This document shows, one piece after another, positions 47,901-59,877 of a stretch of 64,000 bases of DNA. How positions within the stretch are numbered: the stretch's first letter is position 1; each line of letters starts with the position of its first letter. This DNA comes from Bradysia coprophila. Its lineage: Eukaryota > Arthropoda > Insecta > Diptera > Sciaridae. Both the position numbers and the translations under genes were made by a program. The DNA lies in the NCBI RefSeq assembly GCF_014529535.1, contig NW_023503371.1, forward strand, positions 372,001-436,000, in the 5' to 3' direction. Under the pieces are notes generated by a model. It was not told where the DNA came from and made no database searches. It saw only the letters and a list, made by a program, of their open reading frames with translations.

Positions 47901-50900
47901 AGAATTTTTTTGAAAGTGGTTTTGGCTTCTGGGCATATTTTAAAAAGCCCAATGGAAAATGCGTCTGATTTCAGGATTCTGTTTTTCAAAAGAATTCCTC
48001 AAAAGAAGTACTTTCAAAGGTATAAACTTGATTCTATCTACAGAAAAACGAGTCGTCTCTATATTTTTGGAACCATCAGCAAATATGCAATGCATACACC
48101 ATCATACAAACATAAAAGTGGACAGTAAATGTTTGTTGGCATTCCTCATTTAAATTTAGCCGCTTGCGATAGATGAAGTGAATATAAAAGTTTCAGAAAC
48201 TCCTCCGTGTAATGAACACTGTGGTGTCGTATTTTTTTTATAAAAAATTATTTATTAAAACAAGAAACCACAAACCAAAAAATGGACCATTGACGACGAA
48301 TATTTTAATACACACAGTTTCCTGATAACAAACAGCGAATCGTCTCTTGTATATACGTACAATATGTAGTAGAAGTGTACATTCTGTGATGATTCTTTTG
48401 TCGATAAACATTGAAAAACTCATCACATTTACGAAATCGCAACTCTATTTAGCAGAATAATAATAAAAAAACAGTGACAACAAAGTTGCTTCCCGATATC
48501 ATTGTTTACAAATAAAAATACGCAAAATGTGAATAATATACACGATCTTTTCTAATAATAAGTTTGTGTTGGAAAATTGTAAACAGAAATAGATGGAAAT
48601 GTGGTTGTAGTTAAATATTTGAAATTGTTTTTTTAGCGCAAAAAAAAAACGAGAACGAGTTGGTCCTATTCATTTAGAATTATGAAACTGAATTATTTCC
48701 ATGGAGATATGCCTGCTGTAGATAGAATTTATTTAAAGCCAATACGAAAATATAGATGAAAGAAAATACGTCGAACGTACCAGCTAACTATACTTAAGAA
48801 TTCGATATTCTCTTTAAAAAAAACTATTGACCACAATAATCAACTCACCCTCTTGTTGCACCGTCTCGATCGTAAATTTGTGTTTCGAGAATATCAATGT
48901 GGCCATAAGCAGTCCGAACACGATAATCGTTTTTCCCGATATTATGTGACCGAGAACAGCCAGAGCGACTAGCACACTGCTGGTGTATATCCAGCATAAT
49001 CTGGGTTGTCTTTGCTTAAATTCTAGATAGTCGTGATACAAATTTTCACCGCAATTTGTGATCGTTGGTGGGGTAATTAACTTAAAATTTGGACAGCGAG
49101 TTTTGTACAGCCAGAATGCCAGTAATATTGAAAACAACAATCCATATGGTCGTATTTGGAGCCTGCAAAAAAGAACACGTATAAAGTTACTTCTACCGAA
49201 TTTGTAGGAGGGATATGAAAGGTGGTATACTGGGAAAGTTATCAGGGATATAAAGGTATACAAACAACAACAGCTAGAAATTGGTGTTTTCGTAAAAGGA
49301 CTATAAAAAATCGTTAAAAATTCATAAGTCATTGCACTGAGTTCTTATCTCAATTCTAACAGTTAAATAACGGTCAGGGGTATTTGAGCAAGGTTATCTT
49401 GACCAAATATCACCTGTAGATACAAACAATTCTCACCAATAAATCTACCGTTATCTCAATTTTCTTTTATCACTAGGTCGTTACAATAAATTTATTTACT
49501 TAAACGTTTCCGCTCTTTTATAAAGTCATTATAAAAACTGAATTTATGACTGAAAATTAAATGATCTGTTTCAGCCATTGAATTAGTCTCTATCACTAAC
49601 TACTAAAGTGTCAGAAAATATTGGACACGGAAATAGAATTGTGCACGGGCGATTTTACGCCACTAATTCCAATTTTTGTTTTATATGAATTTGTGAGTGA
49701 GCGTAGAAATATGCCTTTCAGGTTCTTACACCTTATGGACAAAGGGACGCAAGCATTAATGATATTATGTGGCACTAGATACACTCTCGGAATTTTGAAA
49801 ACCGACACATGGAGGTGCGGGAATCGTGGTTTTACAGAAAATGAAAAGCAATATATAATTGAGATAAAAAATGTCTTGCAGGTTCACATATTTCGAAACA
49901 TGGTTTCTATTCGAACGAAAACATAACACCACTGCACTCACGAAACATTTATTCAAAAATGATCACATCAACGTTGATTTTTTAATACAAATCCTAGAAG
50001 TTGAAATCATGTGTGCATTGACTTTTCATACACACGAAATTATTCTATGAGATCTTTTATTGTAAGTTGCCAACATTGCTTCGAAAAAGTGAAACAAAAC
50101 AAAACAAATCAAAACAAAACAAAACAAAACAAATCAAAACAAATCAAAACAAAACATGTTTCGGCCACTTGGCAACAAATTACAAGATCTGTTTTAAGGA
50201 TTAATATTTGGATTTCGTTAATTATTCTTTTATGGTAGCTTAATTATGATTGGACTTAGAGGTAAACAAAGTGAAACATAAAAATATTGTAAGTATTAGG
50301 TCGTGAAACAGCACAAATTAAATTTGTTTTCCGTAGATTTCCTACGGAAAAACAATTTGTTTTTAGCTGTTTCGAAGCAATTTAAATTAAAAAATTTAAA
50401 ATTTTACTTTGTTTACCTCTAAGTTCAATCTCAATGATGCTACCTGGAAAGAGTGATAATCGAAATCCATGTATTAATCTTTAAAACAGATCTTGTAATT
50501 TGTTGCCAAGTGGCCGAAACATGATTTGTTTTGTTTTGTTTTGATTTGTTTCGTTTTGATTTGTTTTGTTTTATTTTGATTTGTTTCGTTTTGTTTCATT
50601 TTTTGAAACAAGCATGGTTTACAAAAAAGTCATAGAACAATTCCATGTAATGTTTGCACAGTGTACTCTTGCGAACTTAAATGAAAATAAATCAATGTGA
50701 TTATTTTTGAATGAATAATTGGTATGGTAAGTGCAATATAGTGTACGTTTTTGATTCAAATAGAAATTCTTCTTCGAAAAGATTAATCGAATTGCGAAGA
50801 CTTTTTTATCTCATATTATTTTGTTACACAGAAATGCGTTTCATTTCGCTATCAAACCATGATTACCGCACCTCCCATTTTCTGTTTTGTGGTTTATTGG

Positions 50901-53900
50901 TTTTTTGTGAATTTTGCATGTATTTTCATATGGAGAAATCAGAAACTCAAGTAAAACACATGAACAGAAAATGTGTCGGTTTTCAAAATTCCGTGCTTGT
51001 ACTTCAATTTTTGCGGCGCGCAACAGAGTAATGAAAAATGTTGGCTGAGCAACTAAATCTAGATTGTGTTTGTGCAATACAAGTTCTGGATTAAAAACGT
51101 TTCATCTCTACAAAACTTCTCCCCAAAATAGTCAAAGCAATGTGTAAGATTCAGAAAAGAATTAAATTTAAAGATTATAAATTCGCTCAGGAGACAAGCG
51201 AACGTTTTTCTTGTTTGAAATTGTGCACACAAAGCTTTTTTGTTTGAAAACTCGTTTCTTTTGGACTAGGAAATATAATCAACATCGAAGTTACCTCGAA
51301 ACAGATGGATTTACATTTTTAGTTGCTCAATGCTTTCTGGTCTTTTAATACATTGGAAAATGTCAAATTAAGTTAAAATATTCTCATACCAATCAGGCTG
51401 TGGAAATATTCATACAAATTAACTGATGTTTAAAGAATTGTTGAAAGCAATTCGATAATTGCTATTGCTAATGCACTACAATAATGGATTATGTATCTAT
51501 CGGAGAAATGATAGAAAATTGATACGAAACTAACACCCGAGCAAGGCTTTTTATTCGAAATTTCAATTCCTAAAAATTCTTAAATTTCTAAAATTTATTA
51601 AATTTGAAAATTTCATGAATTTTAAGAATCTTTAAGAATTAAATCTCAAAAAAATACAATTATTAAACGTAAAGCTTGTGCAGAATCAGCAACAGCTGAA
51701 CATCTCTAGCTGGTCGACAAAGACAATACCTTTGTATCGAAAACAATTCAAAGGCAAGCTACATACAGTACATACATACGTTAAGGTCATCTATATGCGC
51801 ACATAACACGTATGACTGCAGTAATGTAGTAAACTCGTTGTTACGAATGTGTTTTGATTGTATACGTATTGAACAAGTAGGTGTGTTTGTTGATCAGCTG
51901 TACTGGTGAAGTTCAGCTGTTGATTTTGCACAAGCTTTACGTTTAATTATTGTAAATTATTAAAAATTGGTAAAATTCATGAAAGTTCTTAAAAGTTCTT
52001 AAAAGTTCCCAAAAATCTTAATTCTTAAAATTCTAGAAAATTCCTTCTTCAACTCCTTAAGAATTTCAGAATAATAAGTCCTGTACCCGAGAACTTGAGC
52101 GAACTTGTGCATTATGAAATAATGTCGTATTTCAGTGAACAGCATACAACAGTGATACAAATTTTCTAAAATGACCGGTGTCGTCAACATTTCTCTCAGA
52201 AAAAATGAACTTTATTATCAAGAAGTTCACAAACTACAAGAGGATTCACTGACAAAAAAGTTTCGAAAAACTCACCTGTAGCAGGTAATTTTGTCTCCAG
52301 GTAATCTACATTATCTGCCGCAGCTGTATATTTTGTATGGGGCGCTACAGCTGTGGCAGCTATTGTAAATTGCCTGGAGACAAAGCTACCTGCAACAGCT
52401 GAGTTTTTCGAAACTTTTTGTCAGTGTGCCGTTTCTATGAAACGGGAATCGTAGCGCCACCTGTCATTTTAGATGCAATATTTAAATAGAAATATTCTTT
52501 ACGGTCATATATCCTCTAATGTATGTTCATTTGCTATATGTCTCCACGGAAACACTCCGTTGAGTCAAACTTTTTTAGTCTCAGTGAGTGGTAATATTTG
52601 CCCTTTGCTGGAGCATCCATCAACTTTTAAAATATCATAAGAATACAGACAGGTTACAGTTACCTTTTTTTCAGAAAATTGAAATTGAACGACGTAAGCA
52701 ATAACTTAAATAGAAAAAGTTTGTTTCCAATTTCAGCACAACAAAATAATTACCAGACATTTTGGTTCGTTAAAGTTCAAACTTAATGTTCGAAAATAGT
52801 CAAAGACATTATTAGAACCGATGTTCAAAACTTAATTTCGAATAAACATTGTGACAAAATAGGTATCATCACCAAATAGAGAATCTCGAAAGAAAATATT
52901 TCTTTTTTGTGTAATACGGGTGTTGAATGAAGAAGTCTGTGCACACTTGAGTGTTAAGAATAGAAATCAGAACATATAAATAACAGCAAAACATAGCAGA
53001 GATAGAACGTATCAAACAAATCAATCGAATGGGCGAGATGGGATAGCATTCACCAATTTAACGTTTATAATACGCACGCATATTTATAGAACATAAAATA
53101 AAATTGCTGAACGAAATGTGAAATTAGTTGAAGATGCCTCAATCAATTGAAACATTTTATTGATTTGCATTTGGGAAAGTGTTATTGTTTAAGTTTATTG
53201 TTCAGAGTTATGACAACACTTCAAAGACATGTTTTTTGCTTACTTAATTGCCGAAACATGCATTCATAATTATTGAGTAATTTATGGTAACGAGAACAGC
53301 ATCGACACATTTTTCATATTTTGCTGCTCAAAATGAAATAAGAGTACGGCTCGGCTGGTAATGACAACAAAGCTTCCATCAATCTGCATATTAAGTTGAG
53401 GTACACAGAGCGAGTCGTATTAGGACACTTTAACTTATTCACGATGATAGCTTTGGCACTGTGTTAAACTGTGAACAGGACCAATAAAATGAGACAACTT
53501 TGCACGTAATTGTTCGAAAAGTGTGTTTTTGTGACAGTTTTTGTCAGTCATAACAATCGAATGTGCCCGCGGGGAGATTCACGAAAATTGTGAAAATTGG
53601 CGAAAAGTCTCAGCTTTGCCTCCGAAGTATCTAATATCAGCGGAACTGCAGAACCTATTACCTATTTCAGAAATTCATTCAATGTAAAGGTACTCGTTGT
53701 TTTAAGTCGTCAATAAGCAATGAATTCATTTCAGAATCGCTTTGACTGTTTTCATCCATGCCTATGTACAAGCAAAACAGGCTTAAATGGTTAGCGTAAA
53801 CATTATGACATATAGATAAAAATAGCTTGTATAATATTAAAGATTTATTACATGTCCCCCTGCAAATGAGAAACGAGGACGGTCACTAAAAACAAAAGTG

Positions 53901-56900
53901 TATCCAAGAAACTCATAGATGCTTAGCCGTTATTTAAAACGTAAATGGCAAAAAAAACCTGTTCTAGACTCTGTGTCTCAGCGCATCTTCCGCATATGTC
54001 AGACCGTTTTATTGAGGAAATAAATTATTCAGAAGAATTTGTAATTCAAAATTCTTATCCAGAAGCTTGCTTGAATAATATAGTTTCGAAGCAAACAGTG
54101 AACCAATTACAGTTCAAATATTATTAAGATCCACTCGCTTGATGCTAATAACAATACTATCCATATTGTAGAAAACGAGCGGTGTTAGATTCAAGAGACG
54201 AAAAGAATCTGAAAAATGCAATTGATGAACAATGCTCAGACATTTTTAGATAGAAACTATAGAAAGCACAGCATTTTCTGTGGAGAATGGAGACTACCAT
54301 AAGATCGAATAGAAATTTATTATCGAAATGCAATAATCAAAATGTTAAAGGTAAAGGTCAGTTAATTGCAATCAGCACAGATGCATGTGGAATTTTAGCC
54401 GAAGAATAGTTACTTGCCAGAGTTCTTTGGCGTTGGAAAAAAAATATTTGGAAAAATGGGCCACATGTATCCTTGCACTAATGCACTATAAACCCTTGTA
54501 TTCCAATTTGCTTAGAAAATGGAATTGATAAATATCATTTTCCGTTAAAAATTGGTGGTAGAGCTAAAGTTTAATAGCAAATACCATACCCAAACAAACC
54601 GAATTAACTTTTTCGACATTCATTTACCGACTGAATTAGTTAGAGTAATTAAAACAACTTATTGTAAAAGAACAATAGCCTCGACAATATAGGTTTCAAA
54701 TTCAAATCAGTCTAGCACCGGAGACAACGCAGCAAAAAATAAAATCCAAATTAAAAAAGATGTTTGTCGTGACCCAAGGGTGTTGTTTTAAGGATCGTTG
54801 TATCGCTGACAGCTGACAATTTTTTTCATAAAGAAAAAGAGTTTCGCTGAGACACATTTTCTTTGTGGAAAAATGAATTTTTCTGAGGTTCTTCAATGTA
54901 ACTACTTTTCCGCAACACCATGCCTCAGTCATTTTTCGAGCCATTTTTGGAATCTTTGTTTCGTTTCCATAATTCCATACACATACACTGTTCAAGCTCG
55001 CATGTTTTTAATTTGAAAGTGTCTCCACCTTCAAGGTGTTTGTAACCAGTTAAACTGACTAGTAAAACACAAGAGAACCGCGTATATCTAATTAATTAGA
55101 AAAATGAGTACAAAAAAGACACGATTATTCACTATTGTGTTTTCCAATTACTTAATTTGAAACGAGAAAATATGTTGCAACAGTTCTTTAACTTGTTAAT
55201 CAGTTTTTTTTTACAATACCACAACTATGCATAAGCATTAAAAACATCATTAAATTCTCATTATAAAACCGACATGTAAATAAATAACTTAAAAGTAAAA
55301 TTGTGAGGCGTCCACCCCTCACGTGATTCCCGATGTTTATTTACTAGAGAGACGTAAAAAAAAAGCATCATCACAGTTCCTTTTCGTACAAAGGAAACCG
55401 TTTTTTTTTTAAATGAAAATAACTTTATCCAATTAATTCATGCCAACAAAAATGTTATTATACACGTATATATACGTTCGTATCGTACGTTGGTCTTGTC
55501 CCGACAACGACGTTTTCATTTTATATCAATAGCAAAAAAAATGTTTATGAATGAAAAAAGAAAAATATAAACAAATTTCGATTTTCATTTTCATATACCT
55601 CACAAACGTATATATAAGTAAGTATAGCAGAGCGAATTGTATATAAACATTTCGATTCAATATACGAAAAAAAAAATATTTAGATTTGCATGAATGATTT
55701 ACTTTATGCATATTGAATTGGCGGCGTGGCGATGAGTTCAGTTGTAAATTGAAAGTGTTTCTCTTAATAGTATCATTCAAATTACGACGATGTGTCTATA
55801 TTTGTGTGTGACAGTACATTTTTAAAATTAGAACTTTCTTGTTGATGTAGGTTAATATTGAGTCCTACAACACTGATTGAATCATAATCCATTTGGATGA
55901 ATGGTATAACGAAACGAAAATATTTTTTTTATTTTAAATTCAGCTTTTGTAAATAATTTATAATAAAATGACGACAGTTGTTATGGTCGACGGAAATAGT
56001 AAATTAATCAATTGGCTGTGTACTTTCGAACAATATGACAGATTATGCCAAATTGTGCAGTTAGTTCTAGAAAAGTTCACCGAATTTTTCCTCTGAAACG
56101 TGGAAACTACAAACTTTCAAGTACTGTCTCGATGAAAAGTTTTTTTTTTAAATACCATTGACGCTAAAAAGAAGTCGCAATTAGTTCAGTTCAAAGTTAT
56201 GTACTTTATGTTGAGACACACGCAACGGCTGGTCACAATTCTTTTACGTTATACGGCGAATAAAATCTACAAATCGTGACATATAAAGGCTCGTGGGGTA
56301 TGCCTGAATAGGTGATCTCATAGAGAATCTAGAACATGTAAGCTTTTTGATATCGCTTTAGAAATACTCAGATGATTGCTTCTTTTAAAAAAGGGAAAAA
56401 CACATTTAAAAAAAAATATCTTCCATAAAGAGGGATTCTTTTAAAAAACAGCCTACCGAAATCGGACGCATTTTCCAGTGAACTTTCTTACATATACCTA
56501 GAAAGAACTTCGACCCTAGAAGCCAAATCCACTTTCAAAAAAATTCTTCGAAGCTTGTGTGGCTGGTGAAAGGTGATCAAAACCCGAAAACTTGCATTTT
56601 TCATACAAAATTTTCTCCAGTTACACAAGCCGTACAAGGGTCGTGTGGGGTGTCATTAGAAAGATAATCACAAGTACTATTGAGCCAAATAGGGTCTTAC
56701 TGGGTTTTAAATTTATCTATACTGAAATATGTGCAGCTAAAGTTTTCAACCGAAGACTTACAATGTTCTTACAAAAATTTCTCGAGATACACAAAACGTA
56801 CACGGTCGTGTGGGGTATCATTTGAAAGGTAATTTTATGTGCTTTGCCTATTCGGCTCAATAGTACATGTGAATACCTTTCTAATGAAACCCCACACAAC

Positions 56901-59877
56901 CCCGTACGGCTCGTGTAACTGGAGATATTTTTGTAAGAAAAGTGCATGTTTTCGGTTTTTGACCACCTCACACTAGCCACACAAGTTTCGAAGAATTTTT
57001 TTGAAAGTGGTTTTTGCTTCTAGGGTCGAAGTCCTTTCTAGGTACATAAAAAAAGTCCACTGGAAAATGCGTCCGATTTCGGTAGGCTGGTTTTCAAAAG
57101 AATACCTCAAAAGATTATCTGTAACATCCTGAATGCAACCAGGAGTTTAAAGACAAAATACAAAATTCGACCCACCCTGTTATACAGGTACATTTGACAT
57201 GGACTGTTCGAAACATTTACCGGGATTATAGGTCATGGCAGTGTTTCGTTTTATTTGCTAACGAAAACGAGTCTTTCGAACACATGTCGTGAGTGTCATA
57301 AAAACTACGTACATTATACCTGACCGGTGACCGATGGTGCAAACAGAATTGGTCTCACAAAATTGATTTTCAGATTTTAGTTTGGTCAGCCCTTCCTAAA
57401 ACGAATTTATCAATTAAAATGCAAGCCAATTGATTTTCAATCATACTAAAAATGCCCGAAGTAGAAAACGTGATGATATGTGCTTGTTCGAATGTATACG
57501 AATTTTAGTAGACGAAACAGTTCTTGATTCCTTTTCAATTAAATGATTGTTTTGATGAAAAAGCAAAACATAATCAAGAATGTTGTTTGTTTGGCTGATG
57601 CTCAACCGGGAATGCGAAAAATTGTTTCTGTTTTTTCTCACTCTCTCTCTCCTCTCTCGATAAAATCACAATTTTCCTTGACCCAATTCGCAAAAAATTA
57701 TCAAACAATGATAAATCGAACAACGACCTATAAAACCATCTTAAAAGGTATTGCGTTGGGATATTTCAACAGATACCTTATCGATGGAATATTTGAAAAA
57801 AAAAATGTGACCATGAGAAACACAAAAAACGACATCATCTTTAACTTTTAGATGAGTAAATGTATAAATTAGTCATCCGATTTTATTTTTAAGTAAAATA
57901 TTTGGAAACAATGTCAGGTAGAACAAGTCGTTCCTTTTCCTTCCTGTCTTTTCTCTACTGCTAAGCAAAACATTGAATTGATGTTTCATTATACCCTAAA
58001 AATAACACCCTGTTTAGGGGAGTTCACGAAAATACCTATAATGACCAGATCCACAAAGGCTCAATCAACTTTTTGTTTGTGTATGTGCCAAGCTTGCAAA
58101 AATCTCGTCAAGATTTCCTTGAAATAATTTTTTTTTGCCTTTTCACGTGTTATCAGTATGTATAATTGAATAGAAAAGGTGTTCTGATTCATTGTATATA
58201 TTGAGCTACCTTGGAACAGATAATAAATTGATGTTTTCGATAACTGGTAATAATTTTGAACGTAAATAAAAATCGGCACAATAACAGGAAAAATATGCCT
58301 AAATATCTGTATACACAAACTGTAAGTAGCTACAAGAGTCAATTAGTAATGCGCAAATTCTTGTTCGTTTTCTTGTAAACAGAAAAAAAATTGTCTTAAA
58401 CGAATGTGTAGCACATGCAGTTTATTTATTTCTTTTAATTGCGACAGAGAGAAAATCCAAAAAAGATTTTGGTGTTCGCATCGTATTTTCTCACAATGAA
58501 AAATTGTGAAAAAAATACAAAGTTAAAAACATGAAAATGATGAAAGTGTTTTCCTTTATTTAAGATATTTTTTCTGTAAAAAAAAATTAAATGCGAAGAA
58601 CAAGTGACTGGTATGGCGCACTAATTTCATTCCGATTTTATTTTTGATTTATGTTAAAATTTTGTCTGAGTCTTTTTTTCTTTCATTTTGAACAAAAGAA
58701 CCACATTAAAACAACCATCATCTTCAATTCTATTTGTATTGTAAGTATTCTGATCTGAGTAATTTTCGTTGCACCTACTACACACCACATGCGTTGCACT
58801 TAAAACGAAAAATGCAGTTCTTATGAAACATTTTCGGAAAGTAAATTATACGAATTAGAGGCAGGTAAATTTTCTAACATTTTATGAACACGGTAATTCC
58901 TTTTGCCAGTGTATAAAAGGTGTAAAATGCTAGCAGGTTCAGGACATTTTATTATATTTGAAAACCAACCGAAAAAAAAATTCGAAACCGGTTCCAGAAT
59001 ATTTTTACGATATTTTATCTAATTCAGACATTTGGACATATACAATTTTTGTTTTCATGAACCAGCTGGAGAAACTTTCAATCCAGTCGATACCAGTAAA
59101 ACATATGGTATACCCATACAAATACACGTGTAAAAACGAACACATGCATTGAATGGAATGACCTCGGCCAAAATCGTCAAACAAGACACTTTTTTATAAG
59201 TTCAATCAAAACAAAGGAAATTTTGGTGAAAATGGAAAAAAAATGATTTCAATCAAACTTACGATAGAATAAGCACCGCTCCGACTGAAAAGGCTCCCAC
59301 AAGCAACAAAGACTTTTGTTGCTGCCACATTATTACAGTACGCTCGTGTATTTCCCTGGTGTATTTATTTCAGGTAAAGTGGAGAGTGTAAAAACGCTTC
59401 ACGGTCAAAATAATGCGAATAAAAACACAAACTGAGCGAGATCTAGTTTTTTTTTCTGTTCGGTATACCGACTTGTGTGTATTCCGTTTATTTATTTGAT
59501 AAAATTGTTGTTTCCCTTTTTCACTGATCGATTTTCACACACTGCATTTGCACATTAAGTATTTTTGTTTTGCAATATTTAATATGATGATTACCTTTGA
59601 CGACGCACTACTAAAATAAAATTTTGCATCAAGGAACGATTTTGACTAGTAGACGAAAAAAAAAAGTTCTACAAACACATGCGCACGAAACATATGTCAT
59701 GAACGAAAATATTATATATTTTTGTGTGTTTTGTAGTACTAGAAGAATATAACCGATTCAGTAGCAGATTACAAAAAACAGATAGATTTCTTTCTGCAAA
59801 AAAAATGCCGCGCAAAATTTGGTTCATTCGTAATTTGTTTAATTAGAGGTGTAAGTAATAGCTAAGACTTACCCCAT
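41963..59877 (-). CDS. Retreg: reticulophagy regulator (FAM134/RETREG family)
   Basis: ER-shaping autophagy receptor. Minus-strand exons with agreeing phases: probable 5-nt first coding exon 59877-59873 (ATGGG), 59355-59263, 49162-48849, 42603-41963; 350 residues. The reticulon-homology part has two hydrophobic hairpins: SLLLVGAFSVGAVLILS with PYGLLFSILLAFWLY, and LCWIYTSSVLVALAVLG with TIIVFGLLMATLIF, separated by the FAM134-style YLEFKQRQPRLCW linker. The long C-terminal exon is acidic and disordered (DVDEFLPDVNE, TSSSSDEDS) and ends with an LC3-interacting motif F339-E-I-L342 preceded by acidic residues, then STDELN, as in vertebrate FAM134 proteins. Family knowledge: hairpins bend ER membrane and the motif binds Atg8/LC3. 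If the 5-nt exon is wrong, translation starts at the ATG at 59330 in the same frame. Introns of 6.2 and 10.1 kb hold many foldbacks. Confidence 0.85.
42885..43020. repeat. AGGTCA/AACCTGA-rich repeat in RETREG intron
   Basis: CAGGTTAGTTCAGGTCAACC, CACGTCAGGTCATG and CAGGTCGACC recur, the same family as 900-1190. Confidence 0.45.
43072..43276. repeat. 205-bp foldback, GATCAGCTGAA family
   Basis: Left arm with CAGTGAAATTTCAGTATGAA, TTCAGCTGATCCACACATAC; right arm with GTTTGTGGATCAGCTGAA and TTTCATACCGAAGTTTCACT. ATCGTATAAAGACG lies in the loop side. Confidence 0.8.
43277..45693. other. RETREG intron, nothing recognised
   Basis: AT-rich intron sequence. Short frames such as 44365-44550 and 44780-44962 have no recognisable features. 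Confidence 0.4.
45694..45816. repeat. hairpin next to a GGCGAAGCC element
   Basis: TTGTGCGGAAAATCGTTGTT and AACAACGATTTCCGCACAAT are inverted, with extended pairing of the flanking AGATTACATAC / TTATGTAAAT. The loop contains GAGCCGATAGCTAAG. Confidence 0.7.
45868..46077. repeat. copy of the 4916-5706 foldback arm
   Basis: Contains CTAGGGATAAAAAGATGAAA, the apex CCGAGGCGAAGCCGAGGTC, CACACGAAAACGAGACTTTT and GTCGACGCATGTAGCATGTA, matching the right arm at 5516-5706. Ends with ATGTAAAA complementary to its start. Confidence 0.75.
46551..46755. repeat. 205-bp foldback, GATCAGCTGAA family
   Basis: AGTCAATTTTCAGCATGAAT at the left is inverted as ATTCATGCTGATAATTTTGA at the right; shared inner motifs TTGCTTCAG, CCACACATACAATCAAAACT, ACCGTATAAAGACG, CAGCTGAAAAACAGCTGAAG. 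Confidence 0.8.
46884..47869. repeat. 986-bp triple-nested palindrome
   Basis: Outer arms (46884-47155 and about 47600-47869) pair over about 270 bp, with GAAAACATGGACTTTTCTTA against TAAGAAAAGTGCATGTTTTC. Inside, 47149-47280 is a second hairpin (GAGCTTACGGAAGTTTGGTA and complement), and 47287-47607 a third (TCGATGGAGAACCTAATTAT, GACTTTCAAAATGATTTATA and complements). A tail to about 48020 matches the right end of the 56432-57106 element. Confidence 0.85.
48021..48848. other. RETREG intron, nothing recognised
   Basis: AT-rich sequence with poly-A and poly-T runs and no supported feature. Confidence 0.4.
49786..51000. repeat. 1.2-kb palindrome
   Basis: Both halves pair around a centre near 50343 (TTTTCCGTAGATTTCCTACG). 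Left markers: GGAATTTTGAAAACCGACAC (from 49789), GGAGGTGCGGGAATCGTGGT, AAAAAATGTCTTGCAG, the AAAAC/AAATC run at 50090-50155, TTTCGGCCACTTGGCAACAA. Their inverted partners are TTGTTGCCAAGTGGCCGAAA, the TTTTG/GATTT run at 50525-50605 and GTGTCGGTTTTCAAAATTCC (ending near 50990). The right half carries an extra ~85 bp. Confidence 0.85.
51657..51957. repeat. 301-bp foldback, CAGCTGAAC variant
   Basis: CAATTATTAAACGTAAAGCT with TTGTGCAGAATCAGCAACAG is inverted as CTGTTGATTTTGCACAA with GCTTTACGTTTAATTATTG. Inner GATCAGCTG links it loosely to the 43072 family. AAATTCTTAAATTTC-type sequence flanks both sides (51560-51640, 51960-52060) in opposite senses. Confidence 0.7.
52247..52426. repeat. 180-bp foldback with CACTGACA ends
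   Basis: CACTGACAAAAAAGTTTCGA...TTTTGTCTCCAGGTAAT on the left and the complement ATTGCCTGGAGACAAAG...TTTCGAAACTTTTTGTCAGTG on the right; a near-perfect hairpin of about 80-bp arms. MITE-like. Confidence 0.85.
52427..56431. other. RETREG intron, no gene seen
   Basis: Four kilobases of AT-rich intron. Frames at 53945-54127, 54702-54995 and 55526-55780 lack recognisable motifs. No inverted repeat as strong as the neighbours was noticed. Confidence 0.4.
56432..57106. repeat. 675-bp nested palindrome, second member of the 46884 family
   Basis: Outer arms: CAGCCTACCGAAATCGGACG and CTTCGAAGCTTGTGTGGCT on the left, AGCCACACAAGTTTCGAAG and CGTCCGATTTCGGTAGGCTG on the right. The inner part shares GTCGTGTGGGGTGTCATTAG, AAATAGGGTCTTACTGGG and AAGTTTTCAACCGAAGAC with 46900-47130. 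Confidence 0.85.
57107..59262. other. RETREG intron, nothing recognised
   Basis: AT-rich. The 102-residue frame at 57543-57851 on the plus strand has no recognisable family or splice context and is not called. Confidence 0.4.

Noticed and set aside
49621-49926. 101-residue plus-strand frame
   Set aside because: Lies partly in the arm of the 1.2-kb palindrome, with no recognisable motif.
57543-57851. 102-residue plus-strand frame
   Set aside because: AT-rich chance-like composition, no domain, inside a RETREG intron.
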